From Sulfurimonas sp. UBA2011 (lineage in GTDB: Bacteria > Campylobacterota > Campylobacteria > Campylobacterales > Sulfurimonadaceae): DNA of 64,000 bases. Positions 50,714 through 59,961 of this stretch are shown here, in pieces (within the stretch, counting starts at the first letter, position 1; each line of letters starts with the position of its first letter). Both the position numbers and the translations under genes were made by a program. The stretch lies in assembly GCA_002335055.1 (NCBI GenBank), contig DDCH01000014.1, positions 1 to 64,000 on the forward strand, in the 5' to 3' direction. The notes beneath the pieces are model-generated. The model was given only the letters and a program-made list of their open reading frames with translations, was not told the DNA's origin and searched no databases.

Positions 50714-51390
50714 TCTATAAAAGTTACAGACTCTTGTAGATTTACACGCTTAGGTTGATAAGAATTTATCTTCGCTTCTTTATCCGAGTATCCTAGGACT
50801 ACACTATATAAAAGTGCTATGTCATCTGGAGCACCAAGTGCCTCAGCAACAACTCGTCCAAATTCAGTAGTAGAACCTTGAGGACAAGAGTCTATACCAA
50901 AGTCTTGTGCTGCTAGCATAACACTTTGCATATATGCACCACAATCAATAAGAGCTCCTTGAGAACCATCGATATTTGCTTTATTTGTAAATACAAATAT
51001 AACTGTTTGTGCACCAAACCATCTAAAGTTGTCTTTCCACATCTCTATACGTGTATCATTGTCTTTTCTGTCAACTTCCATAAGTTTATAAAGGTTTGAG
51101 CCTGTTACTATACGACGCTTCTTATATGGATTTGTCCACTTTACAGGGTAGTATTGAATAAACTGATCATTCGTTATACCCTCATCCATTTTAGTCATGA
51201 CTGCATCACCAACTCGTTTGAGTGTGTCAGCATTACTTACAGCATAAGTGACCCATGGTTGCATGTTAGCACCACTTGGTGTCATCCCTGCAGCAGTAAG
51301 TATACTCTCTAATGTTTCTTGAGGTATTTTTTTATCGCTGTACGCTCTTTTCGAAGAACGATTTTGTAAAGCTTCTAAAACAGTTGGCAT
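50710..51390 (-). CDS. Nitroreductase family protein
   Basis: A 226-residue FMN-dependent oxidoreductase of the nitroreductase superfamily. The N-terminal RSSKRAYSDKKIP segment (FMN-phosphate contacts), TPSGANMQPW and the C-terminal YSVVLGYSDKEAKIN are typical. The ATG at 51390 is used because AAAGGA lies seven to nine bases upstream; a TTG two codons earlier also opens the frame. The physiological substrate is unknown. It diverges from clpB, so their promoters lie back to back. Confidence 0.85.
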   Translation of the reverse strand: MPTVLEALQNRSSKRAYSDKKIPQETLESILTAAGMTPSGANMQPWVTYAVSNADTLKRVGDAVMTKMDEGITNDQFIQYYPVKWTNPYKKRRIVTGSNLYKLMEVDRKDNDTRIEMWKDNFRWFGAQTVIFVFTNKANIDGSQGALIDCGAYMQSVMLAAQDFGIDSCPQGSTTEFGRVVAEALGAPDDIALLYSVVLGYSDKEAKINSYQPKRVNLQESVTFID

Positions 51391-51471
51391 ATACAATCCT
51401 TTAATGAAATTATAGTGAAATAATATTAAGAAAGTTATAAAAGCTAGATATGAATGTAACTGAACAAGAAA

Positions 51472-51502
51472 CTTGACAAAGGGTGACTCAACTTGCTATA
51501 CT
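51472..51502 (+). promoter_or_regulatory. clpB promoter overlapped by a HAIR-type (HspR) operator
   Basis: TTGACA (51473-51478) and TATACT (51497-51502) are separated by 18 bases, a near-consensus vegetative promoter and the best in this window. Overlapping it, CTTGACA-N7-ACTCAAC (51472-51492) matches the HspR inverted repeat CTTGAGT-N7-ACTCAAG at 11 of 14 positions with the exact spacing. HspR controls clpB in Campylobacter, so heat-shock repression here is likely. Confidence 0.75.
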
Positions 51503-51525
51503 TTAGAATACAGAAGGAGAATGAA

Positions 51526-54105
51526 ATGAATAACAATATTTTTGAGAAATTAACACACAATTTAACACAAGCAATTGAGAGTGCTATCTCTTTGGCCTTA
51601 CATAACAAAAATCAAGAAGTACAGAGTGAGCATTTTTTATGGGCACTTCTTACAAACTCGGATTCTATTTTAAATCAAATACTACGAAAGATGAATGTAG
51701 ATAAGGTGGCAATGGAGTTAGATGTAAAGAGTTTGACTGAGAAACTTCCAAAAATTTCGAGTGTAACTAAAGAAAGTATCAGGCTTTCAAAGGGTTTTGT
51801 AGACACTTTAGAAAAAGGTGCTGGCCTTATGGCACAAAATGGGGATTCTTTTTTAGCTGTTGATACGTATTTACTTGCAAACCTAAGTTCTGCACCATAT
51901 TCGAGCATACTTCCTAAGTACATAGATACATTAGAACTTACTAAAAATATAGAAGCACTAAGAGGAGGAGCTAAGATTGACTCTCAAAGTGCAGATGAAA
52001 CACTAGACTCTTTAGCTAAGTACGGTATAGACTTAACGACTGAGGCAGCAGAGGGAAAACTCTCTCCTGTAATCGGTAGGGATGAAGAGATAACTCGTAT
52101 GATGCAGATTCTCATCCGTAAAACGAAAAATAATCCTATGCTTTTAGGTGAACCAGGAGTAGGTAAAACAGCTTTAGTTGAGGGACTTGCACAAAAAATT
52201 TATGCAGGGGATGTCCCAACTTCGCTACAAAATAAACGAGTTATTGCCCTTGATATGAGTTCTCTGATTGCTGGTGCAAAATATAGAGGGGAGTTTGAGG
52301 ATAGACTTAAAGCAGTTATACAAGAGGTAAAAGAGAATGGAAATATTATTCTCTTTATTGATGAAATACATACTATTGTTGGAGCAGGTGCATCTGAGGG
52401 AAGTATGGATGCTGCAAATATCTTAAAACCAGCACTGGCACGTGGTGAGTTAAATACTATTGGTGCAACTACACTTAAAGAGTATAGAAAGTATTTTGAA
52501 AAAGATACAGCCTTACAGCGTCGTTTTTTACCGATAAACTTAGATGAACCTACTGTTAACCAGTCACTTCAGATACTTCGCGGTATTAAAGAGCGTTTAG
52601 AGACTCACCATAATGTAACTATCACAGATAGTGCACTTGTTGCAGCAGCACGTTTAAGTGATAGATATATTGCGGATAGATTTTTACCAGATAAGGCTAT
52701 TGACCTTATAGATGAAGCAGCAGCCGAACTAAAAATGCAGATAGAGTCTGAACCAACTGTTCTATCTCGTGCAAAAAGAGAACGTTCAGAGCTTATGGTA
52801 GAAAAAGAAGCACTCAAGATGGAAGATACTCCTGCAAATAAGAAGCGCTTACTTGAAATAGAAAAAGAACTCGCAGATATAGAAGAAGAAGTACAAAAAC
52901 TTACTTCACAGTTTGAGACTGAAAAAGAGGTGTTTGAAAAAATATCTTCTATCAAGGGTGAGATAGAGGCTAAACGTAGAGAAGCAGAACTTGCAAAAAA
53001 TACAAGTGACTTTAATAAGGCCGCTGAGATTGAGTATGGAGATATTCCTAAACTTATAGAAAAAGAAAAAACTATAAATGAAAACTGGGATAGATTACAA
53101 GCAGCAGGAACACTTCTCAAAAATAGTGTTGATGAAGACTCTATTGCGGGTGTTGTATCGCGTTGGACACATATACCAGTAAATAAAATGCTTCAATCTG
53201 AGCAGACAAAAATACTTCATGTTGAAGATGAGTTAAACAAAACTGTTATAGGTCAATCAAAGGCTACTCATGCAGTCTCACGTGCTATTAAACGCAATAA
53301 AGCTGGTTTAAGTGATGAGAACTCACCAATAGGTAGTTTTCTCTTTCTAGGGCCTACAGGAGTAGGTAAAACTCAGACTGCAAAAACACTTGCAAAATTT
53401 TTGTTTGATGACCAAGAAGCTCTTATTCGAATAGATATGAGTGAGTATATGGAAAAACATGCAGTATCTCGTCTTGTAGGTGCAGCACCTGGTTATGTAG
53501 GTTATGAAGAGGGCGGACAGTTGACAGAAGCTGTTAGGAGAAAACCATACTCAGTTATACTTTTTGATGAGGTAGAAAAAGCCCATCCCGATGTTTTTAA
53601 TATTTTACTACAAGTATTAGATGATGGACGTTTAACAGATAACAAAGGTGTAACAGTTGATTTTTCAAACACTATTATTATATTAACATCGAATCTTGCA
53701 AGCGATAAGATAATCGCAAATGAGCCAGGTGAAGAACTTGATGCTATGGTTATGAATGAATTAAAACAGGCATTTAAGCCAGAATTTTTAAATCGACTCG
53801 ATGATGTGGTTATATTTAATGCACTAGGGCAAGAAGATATAGTAGGAATTGTTGATATTTTCTTTGAAGGTATTGTCAAAAAAGTAAAAGATAGAGATAT
53901 TACACTTACTTTAAGTCCTGAGGCAAAAAGATATATAGCCGAAGCTGGATTTGATCCTATATATGGTGCTAGACCACTTAAACGTGCCCTATATGAGATA
54001 GTTGAAGATAAACTAGCTGACTTGATTTTAGGTGGAGAAGTAGGCGAAGGGTCAAATGTAGAGTTTGTAAAAAAAGGTGAAAACATAGAAGTTATAGTGA
54101 CTTAA
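51526..54105 (+). CDS. clpB: Disaggregase chaperone ClpB
   Basis: Hexameric AAA+ disaggregase working with DnaK to rescue aggregated proteins. The product is 859 residues from the ATG at 51526, preceded by AAGGAG; the frame opens at 51493. It has an N-terminal Clp domain (about 1-145), Walker A GEPGVGKT at 208-215, the long middle coiled-coil domain (about 395-525) that sets ClpB apart from ClpA, and D2 Walker A GPTGVGKT. All four nucleotide motifs are intact. A HspR-type operator overlaps its promoter. Confidence 0.97.
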   Translation: MNNNIFEKLTHNLTQAIESAISLALHNKNQEVQSEHFLWALLTNSDSILNQILRKMNVDKVAMELDVKSLTEKLPKISSVTKESIRLSKGFVDTLEKGAGLMAQNGDSFLAVDTYLLANLSSAPYSSILPKYIDTLELTKNIEALRGGAKIDSQSADETLDSLAKYGIDLTTEAAEGKLSPVIGRDEEITRMMQILIRKTKNNPMLLGEPGVGKTALVEGLAQKIYAGDVPTSLQNKRVIALDMSSLIAGAKYRGEFEDRLKAVIQEVKENGNIILFIDEIHTIVGAGASEGSMDAANILKPALARGELNTIGATTLKEYRKYFEKDTALQRRFLPINLDEPTVNQSLQILRGIKERLETHHNVTITDSALVAAARLSDRYIADRFLPDKAIDLIDEAAAELKMQIESEPTVLSRAKRERSELMVEKEALKMEDTPANKKRLLEIEKELADIEEEVQKLTSQFETEKEVFEKISSIKGEIEAKRREAELAKNTSDFNKAAEIEYGDIPKLIEKEKTINENWDRLQAAGTLLKNSVDEDSIAGVVSRWTHIPVNKMLQSEQTKILHVEDELNKTVIGQSKATHAVSRAIKRNKAGLSDENSPIGSFLFLGPTGVGKTQTAKTLAKFLFDDQEALIRIDMSEYMEKHAVSRLVGAAPGYVGYEEGGQLTEAVRRKPYSVILFDEVEKAHPDVFNILLQVLDDGRLTDNKGVTVDFSNTIIILTSNLASDKIIANEPGEELDAMVMNELKQAFKPEFLNRLDDVVIFNALGQEDIVGIVDIFFEGIVKKVKDRDITLTLSPEAKRYIAEAGFDPIYGARPLKRALYEIVEDKLADLILGGEVGEGSNVEFVKKGENIEVIVT

Positions 54106-54164
54106 CAACACTTTAAGTAAAATTTTTGTATTATTTCGAACTTAATTTTACATAAGGATATGTA

Positions 54165-54299
54165 GTGAAAAGAACATACCAACCCCATTCAACACCTAGA
54201 AAAAGAACTCACGGTTTTAGAGCACGTATGGCAACTAAGAACGGTCGTAGAGTTTTAAACCGTCGTAGAGCTAAAGGTCGTAAAAGATTGTCAGTTTAG
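54165..54299 (+). CDS. rpmH: 50S ribosomal protein L34
   Basis: A 44-residue, very basic protein starting at GTG 54165 with AAGGAT upstream. The sequence KRTYQPHSTPRKRTHGFRAR and the RRVLNRRRAKGRKRLSV ending are the L34 consensus. It is first in the rpmH-rnpA-yidD-yidC-jag-mnmE order conserved across bacteria. Confidence 0.97.
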   Translation: MKRTYQPHSTPRKRTHGFRARMATKNGRRVLNRRRAKGRKRLSV

Positions 54300-54625
54300 G
54301 CGGATACTATACACTGAAGCTCCATAAGGAGTTTCAATATGTATACAACAAAGGAAAAAACCAACACTCAAACAGTGTTGTTCTATTTTTTCTTCCTCAC
54401 AATGGAACTCATAAAGTAGGTTTTACTGCGACAAAGAAGTTAGGAAATGCTGTAAAGCGTAACCGAGCTAAACGTCGTATGAGAGCATTATTTCGTGAAC
54501 ACTCTCCAAAACTCAAAGATGGCTCTTATGTATTCGTTGCAAAAGTCGGTCTCTTTGATTCTAACCATGAAAAACTTCAAAATGATTTTATCAAAGTATT
54601 AAAAAATGCGAAAACTATTACTTAA
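54287..54625 (+). CDS. rnpA: Ribonuclease P protein component (non-canonical start)
   Basis: Protein subunit of RNase P, which matures tRNA 5' ends. The frame contains GYYTLKLHKEFQYVYNKGK and the RNR motif region LGNAVKRNRAKRRMRALFRE, so identity is secure. There is no ATG, GTG or TTG in frame before the conserved region: after an upstream TAA the frame reads AAG ATT GTC AGT TTA GGC GGA TAC. The most plausible start is ATT at 54287 (112 residues), overlapping rpmH by 13 bases; a CTG further in would cut into conserved sequence. It overlaps yidD by 20 bases. Confidence 0.88.
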   Translation: MVSLGGYYTLKLHKEFQYVYNKGKNQHSNSVVLFFLPHNGTHKVGFTATKKLGNAVKRNRAKRRMRALFREHSPKLKDGSYVFVAKVGLFDSNHEKLQNDFIKVLKNAKTIT

Positions 54626-54929
54626 ACTCCTATGGCTTTATCAAAAGTTTTTTACCCTCATTGGCTTCGGTTCTTGTAGGTATTATCCCACTTGTAGTGA
54701 ATATGCACGATTAAATTTCGAAAATAACTCAATTTCAAGTGCGTTTTACCACTCTTTAACTAGAATACTACGTTGTAATCAATTATTTGATGGAGGGATC
54801 GAGCATCCATTGCTATATAAGCTCCACTGTAAACCTACTCAATTAGAAGTAGGAAGTATAAAATATTGGCTGGTTCCAAATAAAAAGAACCAACATTATA
54901 TAATAAAAATTTTTTCATATAAAGGGTAA
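54606..54929 (+). CDS. yidD: Membrane protein insertion efficiency factor YidD
   Basis: A 107-residue protein of the YidD/Hly family with an amphipathic N-terminal helix and the CRYYPTCSEYA signature near residues 24-34, followed by RILRCNQLFDGGIE. It overlaps rnpA and precedes yidC by three bases, as in most bacteria. The C-terminal tail is longer than in E. coli. Confidence 0.95.
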   Translation: MRKLLLKLLWLYQKFFTLIGFGSCRYYPTCSEYARLNFENNSISSAFYHSLTRILRCNQLFDGGIEHPLLYKLHCKPTQLEVGSIKYWLVPNKKNQHYIIKIFSYKG

Positions 54930-54932
54930 TAT

Positions 54933-56522
54933 GTGTTAGACAAAATGTCACCAAACCAGAGATTAATAGTAGCTGTACTATTATCAGTAATTTTTTTCGT
55001 AGGCTATACAGCAATTTTTCCACCAGTTGAGTCAGAAGTAGTACAAGATACTAAGGTTCAAACAGCACAAAATAGTGCAGTAAGAGTTCCAAGTATAAAT
55101 GTAGAAGCGGAAGCTGGACATGTTATTACAGCAATTGAGACAAGTAGTTCAAATAACCTTGTAACTGTAACAAATGAGCACTTTATTCTTAAAATAGACA
55201 CACTAGGACGTATCTCTTCTAAAGAGTTACGTGAAGAGAAGTTTAGAGATAAAGAAGATAACCATGCACAGTTAATACCTTCAAAAGGTACTAAACCACT
55301 TTATATAAGATTTATGGATGAGGGCTTAAATAAAGAAGCATCATCAGTAGCTTATACAACTAGTGCTAATGAGCTTAACATTGACGGTAGTGCAAAAAGT
55401 GTAACTTTAACACAGGAACTCTCATCCCTTACAGTAAGTAAAAAGATAACATTTTTTGATGATGGTCACTATGATATAAGTATCTCTTTGAGTGAAGATA
55501 AACGTTATTATGTATATCTAGGCCAACGTCCTCGTGTAAATGAAGATGAACAGATGATGACAGTTGTTGGTGCTATGGTTTATACTGATGATGAAATTGT
55601 AACAATTATAGAGGATGGGGATGCTGAGGGGCGTAAGTCTTTTTCAGGTGTTGAACTTCTTTCTGCATTTGACCAATACACAGCAACTATTATGTACGGA
55701 CTTTCTAAAGATAGAACTATAATAGTAGAAAGAGATACACAAGATAATCCAGTTGTATATTTTGATGGAACACAAAACATAGAGTTTAGTGGTTACATAG
55801 GTCAAAAGAATTATAAAAAACTAGAGTCTATTAATCCTATACTTACAAATGCAATAGAGTATGGTTGGTTTACATTTGCAGCTAAACCACTTTTTGCACT
55901 TCTTTCATGGTTACATGGAATTTTTGGAAACTGGGGTTGGTCGATTATTGCACTTACTGCTATTATCAGATTTGTGCTGTATCCATTAACTTATAAGGGT
56001 ATGGTTTCTATGCAGAAGATGAAAGATCTTGCACCTAAAATCAAAGATCTTAAAGCGAAGTATAAGGGTGACCCACAGCGTTTAAACCAAGCTACTATGG
56101 ATATGTACAAAAAGAATGGTGCTAATCCTCTTGGTGGTTGTCTTCCAATGCTTATGCAAATTCCTGTATTTTTTGCGATTTATCGTGTTTTATTAAATGC
56201 AGTTGAACTTCAAGGTGCTCCATGGATGTTATGGGTAAATGATCTTTCTCGTATGGATCCATACTATGTTATGCCTGTACTGATGGGTGCTTCTATGTTT
56301 TTACAGCAACGTATGACACCAAATAATTTTTCAGATCCAATGCAAGAGAAGGTTATGAAATGGTTACCTGTGATATTTACATTTTTCTTTGTAACTTTTC
56401 CATCAGGTTTAGTTCTTTACTGGTTTGTAAATAATCTCTTTTCAATTTTACAGCAGTTTATTGTTAATCAGCAATTCAAAAATGCCAAAGATGCACTCAA
56501 AGCAGCTAAAGTAGAGAAATAA
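54933..56522 (+). CDS. yidC: Membrane protein insertase YidC
   Basis: Inserts and folds inner-membrane proteins alone or with SecYEG. The 529-residue protein has an N-terminal membrane helix (about 10-28), a large periplasmic beta domain (about 50-300) and the C-terminal insertase core with five helices, including the KMKDLAPKIKDLKAKYKGDP loop and FFVTFPSGLVLYW. The start at 54933 is GTG; an ATG four codons later is an alternative. Confidence 0.96.
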   Translation: MLDKMSPNQRLIVAVLLSVIFFVGYTAIFPPVESEVVQDTKVQTAQNSAVRVPSINVEAEAGHVITAIETSSSNNLVTVTNEHFILKIDTLGRISSKELREEKFRDKEDNHAQLIPSKGTKPLYIRFMDEGLNKEASSVAYTTSANELNIDGSAKSVTLTQELSSLTVSKKITFFDDGHYDISISLSEDKRYYVYLGQRPRVNEDEQMMTVVGAMVYTDDEIVTIIEDGDAEGRKSFSGVELLSAFDQYTATIMYGLSKDRTIIVERDTQDNPVVYFDGTQNIEFSGYIGQKNYKKLESINPILTNAIEYGWFTFAAKPLFALLSWLHGIFGNWGWSIIALTAIIRFVLYPLTYKGMVSMQKMKDLAPKIKDLKAKYKGDPQRLNQATMDMYKKNGANPLGGCLPMLMQIPVFFAIYRVLLNAVELQGAPWMLWVNDLSRMDPYYVMPVLMGASMFLQQRMTPNNFSDPMQEKVMKWLPVIFTFFFVTFPSGLVLYWFVNNLFSILQQFIVNQQFKNAKDALKAAKVEK

Positions 56523-56524
56523 TT

Positions 56525-57463
56525 ATGTTAAAAATTGAAGCAAGTACACTTGATATAGCATATCAAAACGCTGCAAGTAAACTAGAATGCTCGATTACAC
56601 AACTAAAAATTGAAGTTGTGCAGGTCCCAAGTAAAGGTTTCTTGGGTTTCTTTAGAAAAAGTGCAATTATTGTAGTTATTCGTTTAGAAGAAAAAGAACA
56701 AGACTCTAAACCTTTAAAAGAGACAAAATCCGAGATAAAACAAGAGAAAAAAAGTACAAAAGAGACTTCTATGTCTCCAAAAAAAAGTGAAAGTAAAAAA
56801 GTTCGAAAAGTTCAAAAAGAAAAATATGTAAAAAATTATAAAAAACAGATAGTATTAAATGATACGATTATGCCGGCTTCTTTTGTAAGTGACCAGGATG
56901 ATGAAGATGATGATAATTTAAATGGACTAGATTTTACTGCGGACTATGATGATGAGTATGATGAAAGAGGTGAGGACGAAGAAGAAGTTCAAACAAGCAC
57001 AAATCTAGACTCTATTGTAGAAGAAGTACAGACTAAAATAAGTGCACTTTTTAAACTCACTTGTTTTGCAATTGATAGTATAGAAGTAAGCACATATGAC
57101 AGTGAAACTCTTTTGATTGAATTTAAAGGTGATGATGCAGCACTATTAATAGGTAAAGAGGGTTATAGATATAAGGCACTCTCATATATGATTTTTAACT
57201 GGATAAACTCCAAGTATGAAGTAGAACTGCGTTTAGAGATAGCAGAGTTCTTAAAAAATCAAGAAGAGTCTATAAGCCGTTACCTTATAAATGTATATGA
57301 AAATATAGATAGAGATGGACGTGCACAGACAAAAATACTTGATGGTGTTTTAGTGCAAATTGCACTTAAAGAACTTCGTGCAAAATATCCTCAAAAATAT
57401 GTAGTAATTCGTTCAACTCGTGATGGATTAAAATATATAATCATAAACGATTACAACAACTAA
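56525..57463 (+). CDS. jag: Jag/KhpB-type RNA-binding protein
   Basis: A 312-residue protein with an N-terminal Jag-N domain (about 1-52; VVQVPSKGFLGFF), a Lys-rich linker (about 60-110), an acidic patch (about 120-150), a KH-like domain (about 165-235, with LLIGKEGYRYKALSYM) and an R3H domain (about 240-310, with a terminal RSTRDGLKYIIIND). Jag/KhpB proteins bind RNA and influence cell division and shape in other bacteria. The charged linker is unusually long. It sits between yidC and mnmE, as in many genomes. Confidence 0.88.
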   Translation: MLKIEASTLDIAYQNAASKLECSITQLKIEVVQVPSKGFLGFFRKSAIIVVIRLEEKEQDSKPLKETKSEIKQEKKSTKETSMSPKKSESKKVRKVQKEKYVKNYKKQIVLNDTIMPASFVSDQDDEDDDNLNGLDFTADYDDEYDERGEDEEEVQTSTNLDSIVEEVQTKISALFKLTCFAIDSIEVSTYDSETLLIEFKGDDAALLIGKEGYRYKALSYMIFNWINSKYEVELRLEIAEFLKNQEESISRYLINVYENIDRDGRAQTKILDGVLVQIALKELRAKYPQKYVVIRSTRDGLKYIIINDYNN

Positions 57464-57464
57464 A

Positions 57465-58805
57465 ATGCACTCAGATACTATTAGTGCCATTGCAACTGCA
57501 AATGGCATAGGTTCCATAGCGATTATCCGTATTAGTGGGGATAAGGCTTTAGAAATCACCAAAAAACTCACACAAAGAACTACAGTAGAGCCAAGGTATG
57601 CAACACTTTCTTGTGTATACGACTCACAAAATACTCTTATTGATGAAGCAATCATTATATACTTTAAAGCACCACACTCTTTTACAGCAGAACATGTAGT
57701 TGAGATTCAGTGTCATGGTGGTTTTATCGTGGCACAGAGCATACTCAAAGCGACTGTACATGCTGGAGCGAGACTGGCTACTCCTGGAGAGTTTTCTAAG
57801 CGTGCTTTTTTTAATGGACGAATTGATTTGAGTGAAGCAGAAGCTATCGCACAACTCATAGAGGCTAAAAGTGAAGATGCAGCAAAAATATTAGCAGCAC
57901 AGATGAAGGGTTCATTAAAGCATTTTATAGAAGATGTTCGTGATGAGATTATTCATATACTCGCATTTAGTGAGGTTACTATTGATTATGCTGAAGAAGA
58001 CTTACCTGAGGATTTAGTAATTCAGATAAAGTCTAAACTAGATGAACTCTATAAACTTTTAAATAAAACGCTACAAGCTTCCAAGTTAAGAGAAGGCCTT
58101 ATGCAAGGTTTTCGTGTTGCAATAATAGGAAAACCAAATGTTGGTAAATCATCACTTTTAAATGCTCTTCTTAATTTTGATAGAGCGATTGTAAGTGATA
58201 TAGCAGGTACAACTAGGGATACTATAGAAGAACAGGTGAAAATAGGTACACACCTTATCCGTATGGTTGACACAGCAGGAATACGTGAAGCAAATGATGA
58301 GATAGAAAAAATTGGAATTGAGCGTAGTTTAGAAGCAATTGAGCAAAGTGATATTGTTGTTGCACTTTTTGATAGTTCAAGAGCAGCAGATGATGAAGAT
58401 AAAAAAATAGTTAAACTCTTGGAGAATGCAAGAGAATCTAAAAAAGTTATAGTGATCAAAAATAAAATAGATTTAGAGCACAAGTTCTCTTTGTCATCGC
58501 TCTGCTTTGATTTAGAATTAAACTCTAAAGATGATGTTAGTAGTTTAGTAAAGGCATTAGAAAACATTATGGATAGAAGTAATAGCAGTGATGAGATTAT
58601 GCTTATATCTTCTCGCCAGATAAATGCAGTGGAAGAAACTATGAAAAATATAGAAGAATCATTTGTGCCATTAGAAGATCAAGAATTAGAGATATTTTCT
58701 TTTCATCTTAATGAAGCTGTTAAAGAGATGGCAAGTATAACACGACCTTTTGAAAATGATGAGATGCTTGATAAAATGTTTGGCTCTTTTTGTTTAGGAA
58801 AATAA
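57465..58805 (+). CDS. mnmE: tRNA-5-carboxymethylaminomethyluridine GTPase MnmE
   Basis: With MnmG (GidA) modifies the wobble uridine of several tRNAs. The 446-residue protein has the N-terminal folate-binding domain (GSIAIIRISG and the VEIQCHGG segment), the inserted G domain with G1 GKPNVGKSS, the DTAGI switch and NKID, and the C-terminal CLGK whose Cys is part of the active site. It starts one base after the jag stop. Intact. Confidence 0.97.
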   Translation: MHSDTISAIATANGIGSIAIIRISGDKALEITKKLTQRTTVEPRYATLSCVYDSQNTLIDEAIIIYFKAPHSFTAEHVVEIQCHGGFIVAQSILKATVHAGARLATPGEFSKRAFFNGRIDLSEAEAIAQLIEAKSEDAAKILAAQMKGSLKHFIEDVRDEIIHILAFSEVTIDYAEEDLPEDLVIQIKSKLDELYKLLNKTLQASKLREGLMQGFRVAIIGKPNVGKSSLLNALLNFDRAIVSDIAGTTRDTIEEQVKIGTHLIRMVDTAGIREANDEIEKIGIERSLEAIEQSDIVVALFDSSRAADDEDKKIVKLLENARESKKVIVIKNKIDLEHKFSLSSLCFDLELNSKDDVSSLVKALENIMDRSNSSDEIMLISSRQINAVEETMKNIEESFVPLEDQELEIFSFHLNEAVKEMASITRPFENDEMLDKMFGSFCLGK

Positions 58806-58806
58806 G

Positions 58807-59208
58807 ATGAAGTATATTGCAATAGACTTGGGTCTTAAACGTATTGGACTCGCTTACTCAGCACATAAAGATTTAGTGACACCACTACCCGCTATTATAA
58901 GAAAAAACCGAAACCAAGCCTCTGATGAAGTGAAAAAAGCTATAGTAGAGTGGGAGATTGAGACGGTAGTCATAGGTATCCCTCTTGGTGGAAGTAGTGA
59001 AGATGAGATGAGAAGACGTATTGAGCATTTTATGAATCTTGTAGATTTTAAGGGTGAAGTTATTTTTCAAGATGAGGCGGGAAGTTCACTTGAAGCCGAG
59101 AACCTAATGAAGGGTGAGATAAAGTACATTCGTGATGGAAGGATTGATTCTATCTCTGCAATGATAATTTTACAACGCTATCTCTATAAGCTCAAACAAA
59201 AAAAATGA
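58807..59208 (+). CDS. ruvX: YqgF/RuvX-family Holliday junction resolvase-like protein
   Basis: A 133-residue RNase H-fold protein with the catalytic Asp in IAIDLGLKRIGLAYS, the VVIGIPLGG segment and EAGSSLEAENL. YqgF/RuvX members take part in rRNA maturation or recombination. It starts one base after mnmE and overlaps the next gene by four bases. Confidence 0.9.
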   Translation: MKYIAIDLGLKRIGLAYSAHKDLVTPLPAIIRKNRNQASDEVKKAIVEWEIETVVIGIPLGGSSEDEMRRRIEHFMNLVDFKGEVIFQDEAGSSLEAENLMKGEIKYIRDGRIDSISAMIILQRYLYKLKQKK

Positions 59209-59961
59209 GACTACAGGGTTTAGATATAGCTCGTGGTATGGCCATTGTTTTTATGGTTCTTTTTCATTTCTGTTTTGATTTAGATAATTTTGGATATGTT
59301 GATTTTGATTTAAAACATGGCGACTTTTGGAAATACTTTCGTTACTTTATAGTGAGTATATTTATCCTCTTAGCAGGAATAAGTGCTCAAATAACTCATA
59401 AAAATGGTATCGATAGTAAAAAAAATGTTTAAAAGAGTAATGCTTTTAAGTCTTGCCTCTTTAGTTGTGAGTATTGGCAGCTATACACAGTTTCCTTCCT
59501 CGTGGATTTACTTTGGGATACTGCACTTTTTTCTTTTAATCACGATAATAGGTTTGCCTTTTTTAAAGATTCCAAAAATATCTCTTGTTATAGGAATATT
59601 TATAATTATCGGCTATAACATGTCTTGGCTCAATATGCACTGGTTTTATAATGTATTGCAAGAACCGCTTAACTTACCCAAAATGTATACACAAGACTTG
59701 GTGAGTTTAGTACCTTGGTTTGGAGTGTATCTACTTGGACTCACAGCAGGGTATTACAAGATACAAGAAACATTGTTAAACTATGAGATACTCCATAAAA
59801 CTAATAGGATTAACACACTTTTATCCTCACTTGGAAAACACTCATTTATCATTTATCATTTATATGTTACACCAAATAGTCTTATTCTCTATGTTTTACT
59901 TAATAAAACTTTTTTAATAAAAATTTATGATAGTATTAAGAATAAAAAATTTTACATTTGA
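59205..59961 (+). pseudogene. DUF1624-type multi-helix membrane protein split by a frameshift at an A8 run
   Basis: Two overlapping frames together make a plausible 251-residue polytopic protein of the heparan-alpha-glucosaminide N-acetyltransferase-like (DUF1624) type. The first (59205-59432) has LDIARGMAIVFMVLFHFCFD and a second helix. The second (in frame from 59404, ending 59961) carries the remaining helices and SLGKHSFIIYHLY. The break lies in a run of eight A at 59418-59425; seven A would restore the frame. It could be a true mutation, a phase-variable or slippage site, or a sequencing error. The substrate in bacteria is unknown. Confidence 0.75.

Noticed and set aside
52605..54086. 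Long antisense open frames opposite clpB
   Set aside because: They mirror the codon structure of a strongly conserved gene and show no protein features of their own.
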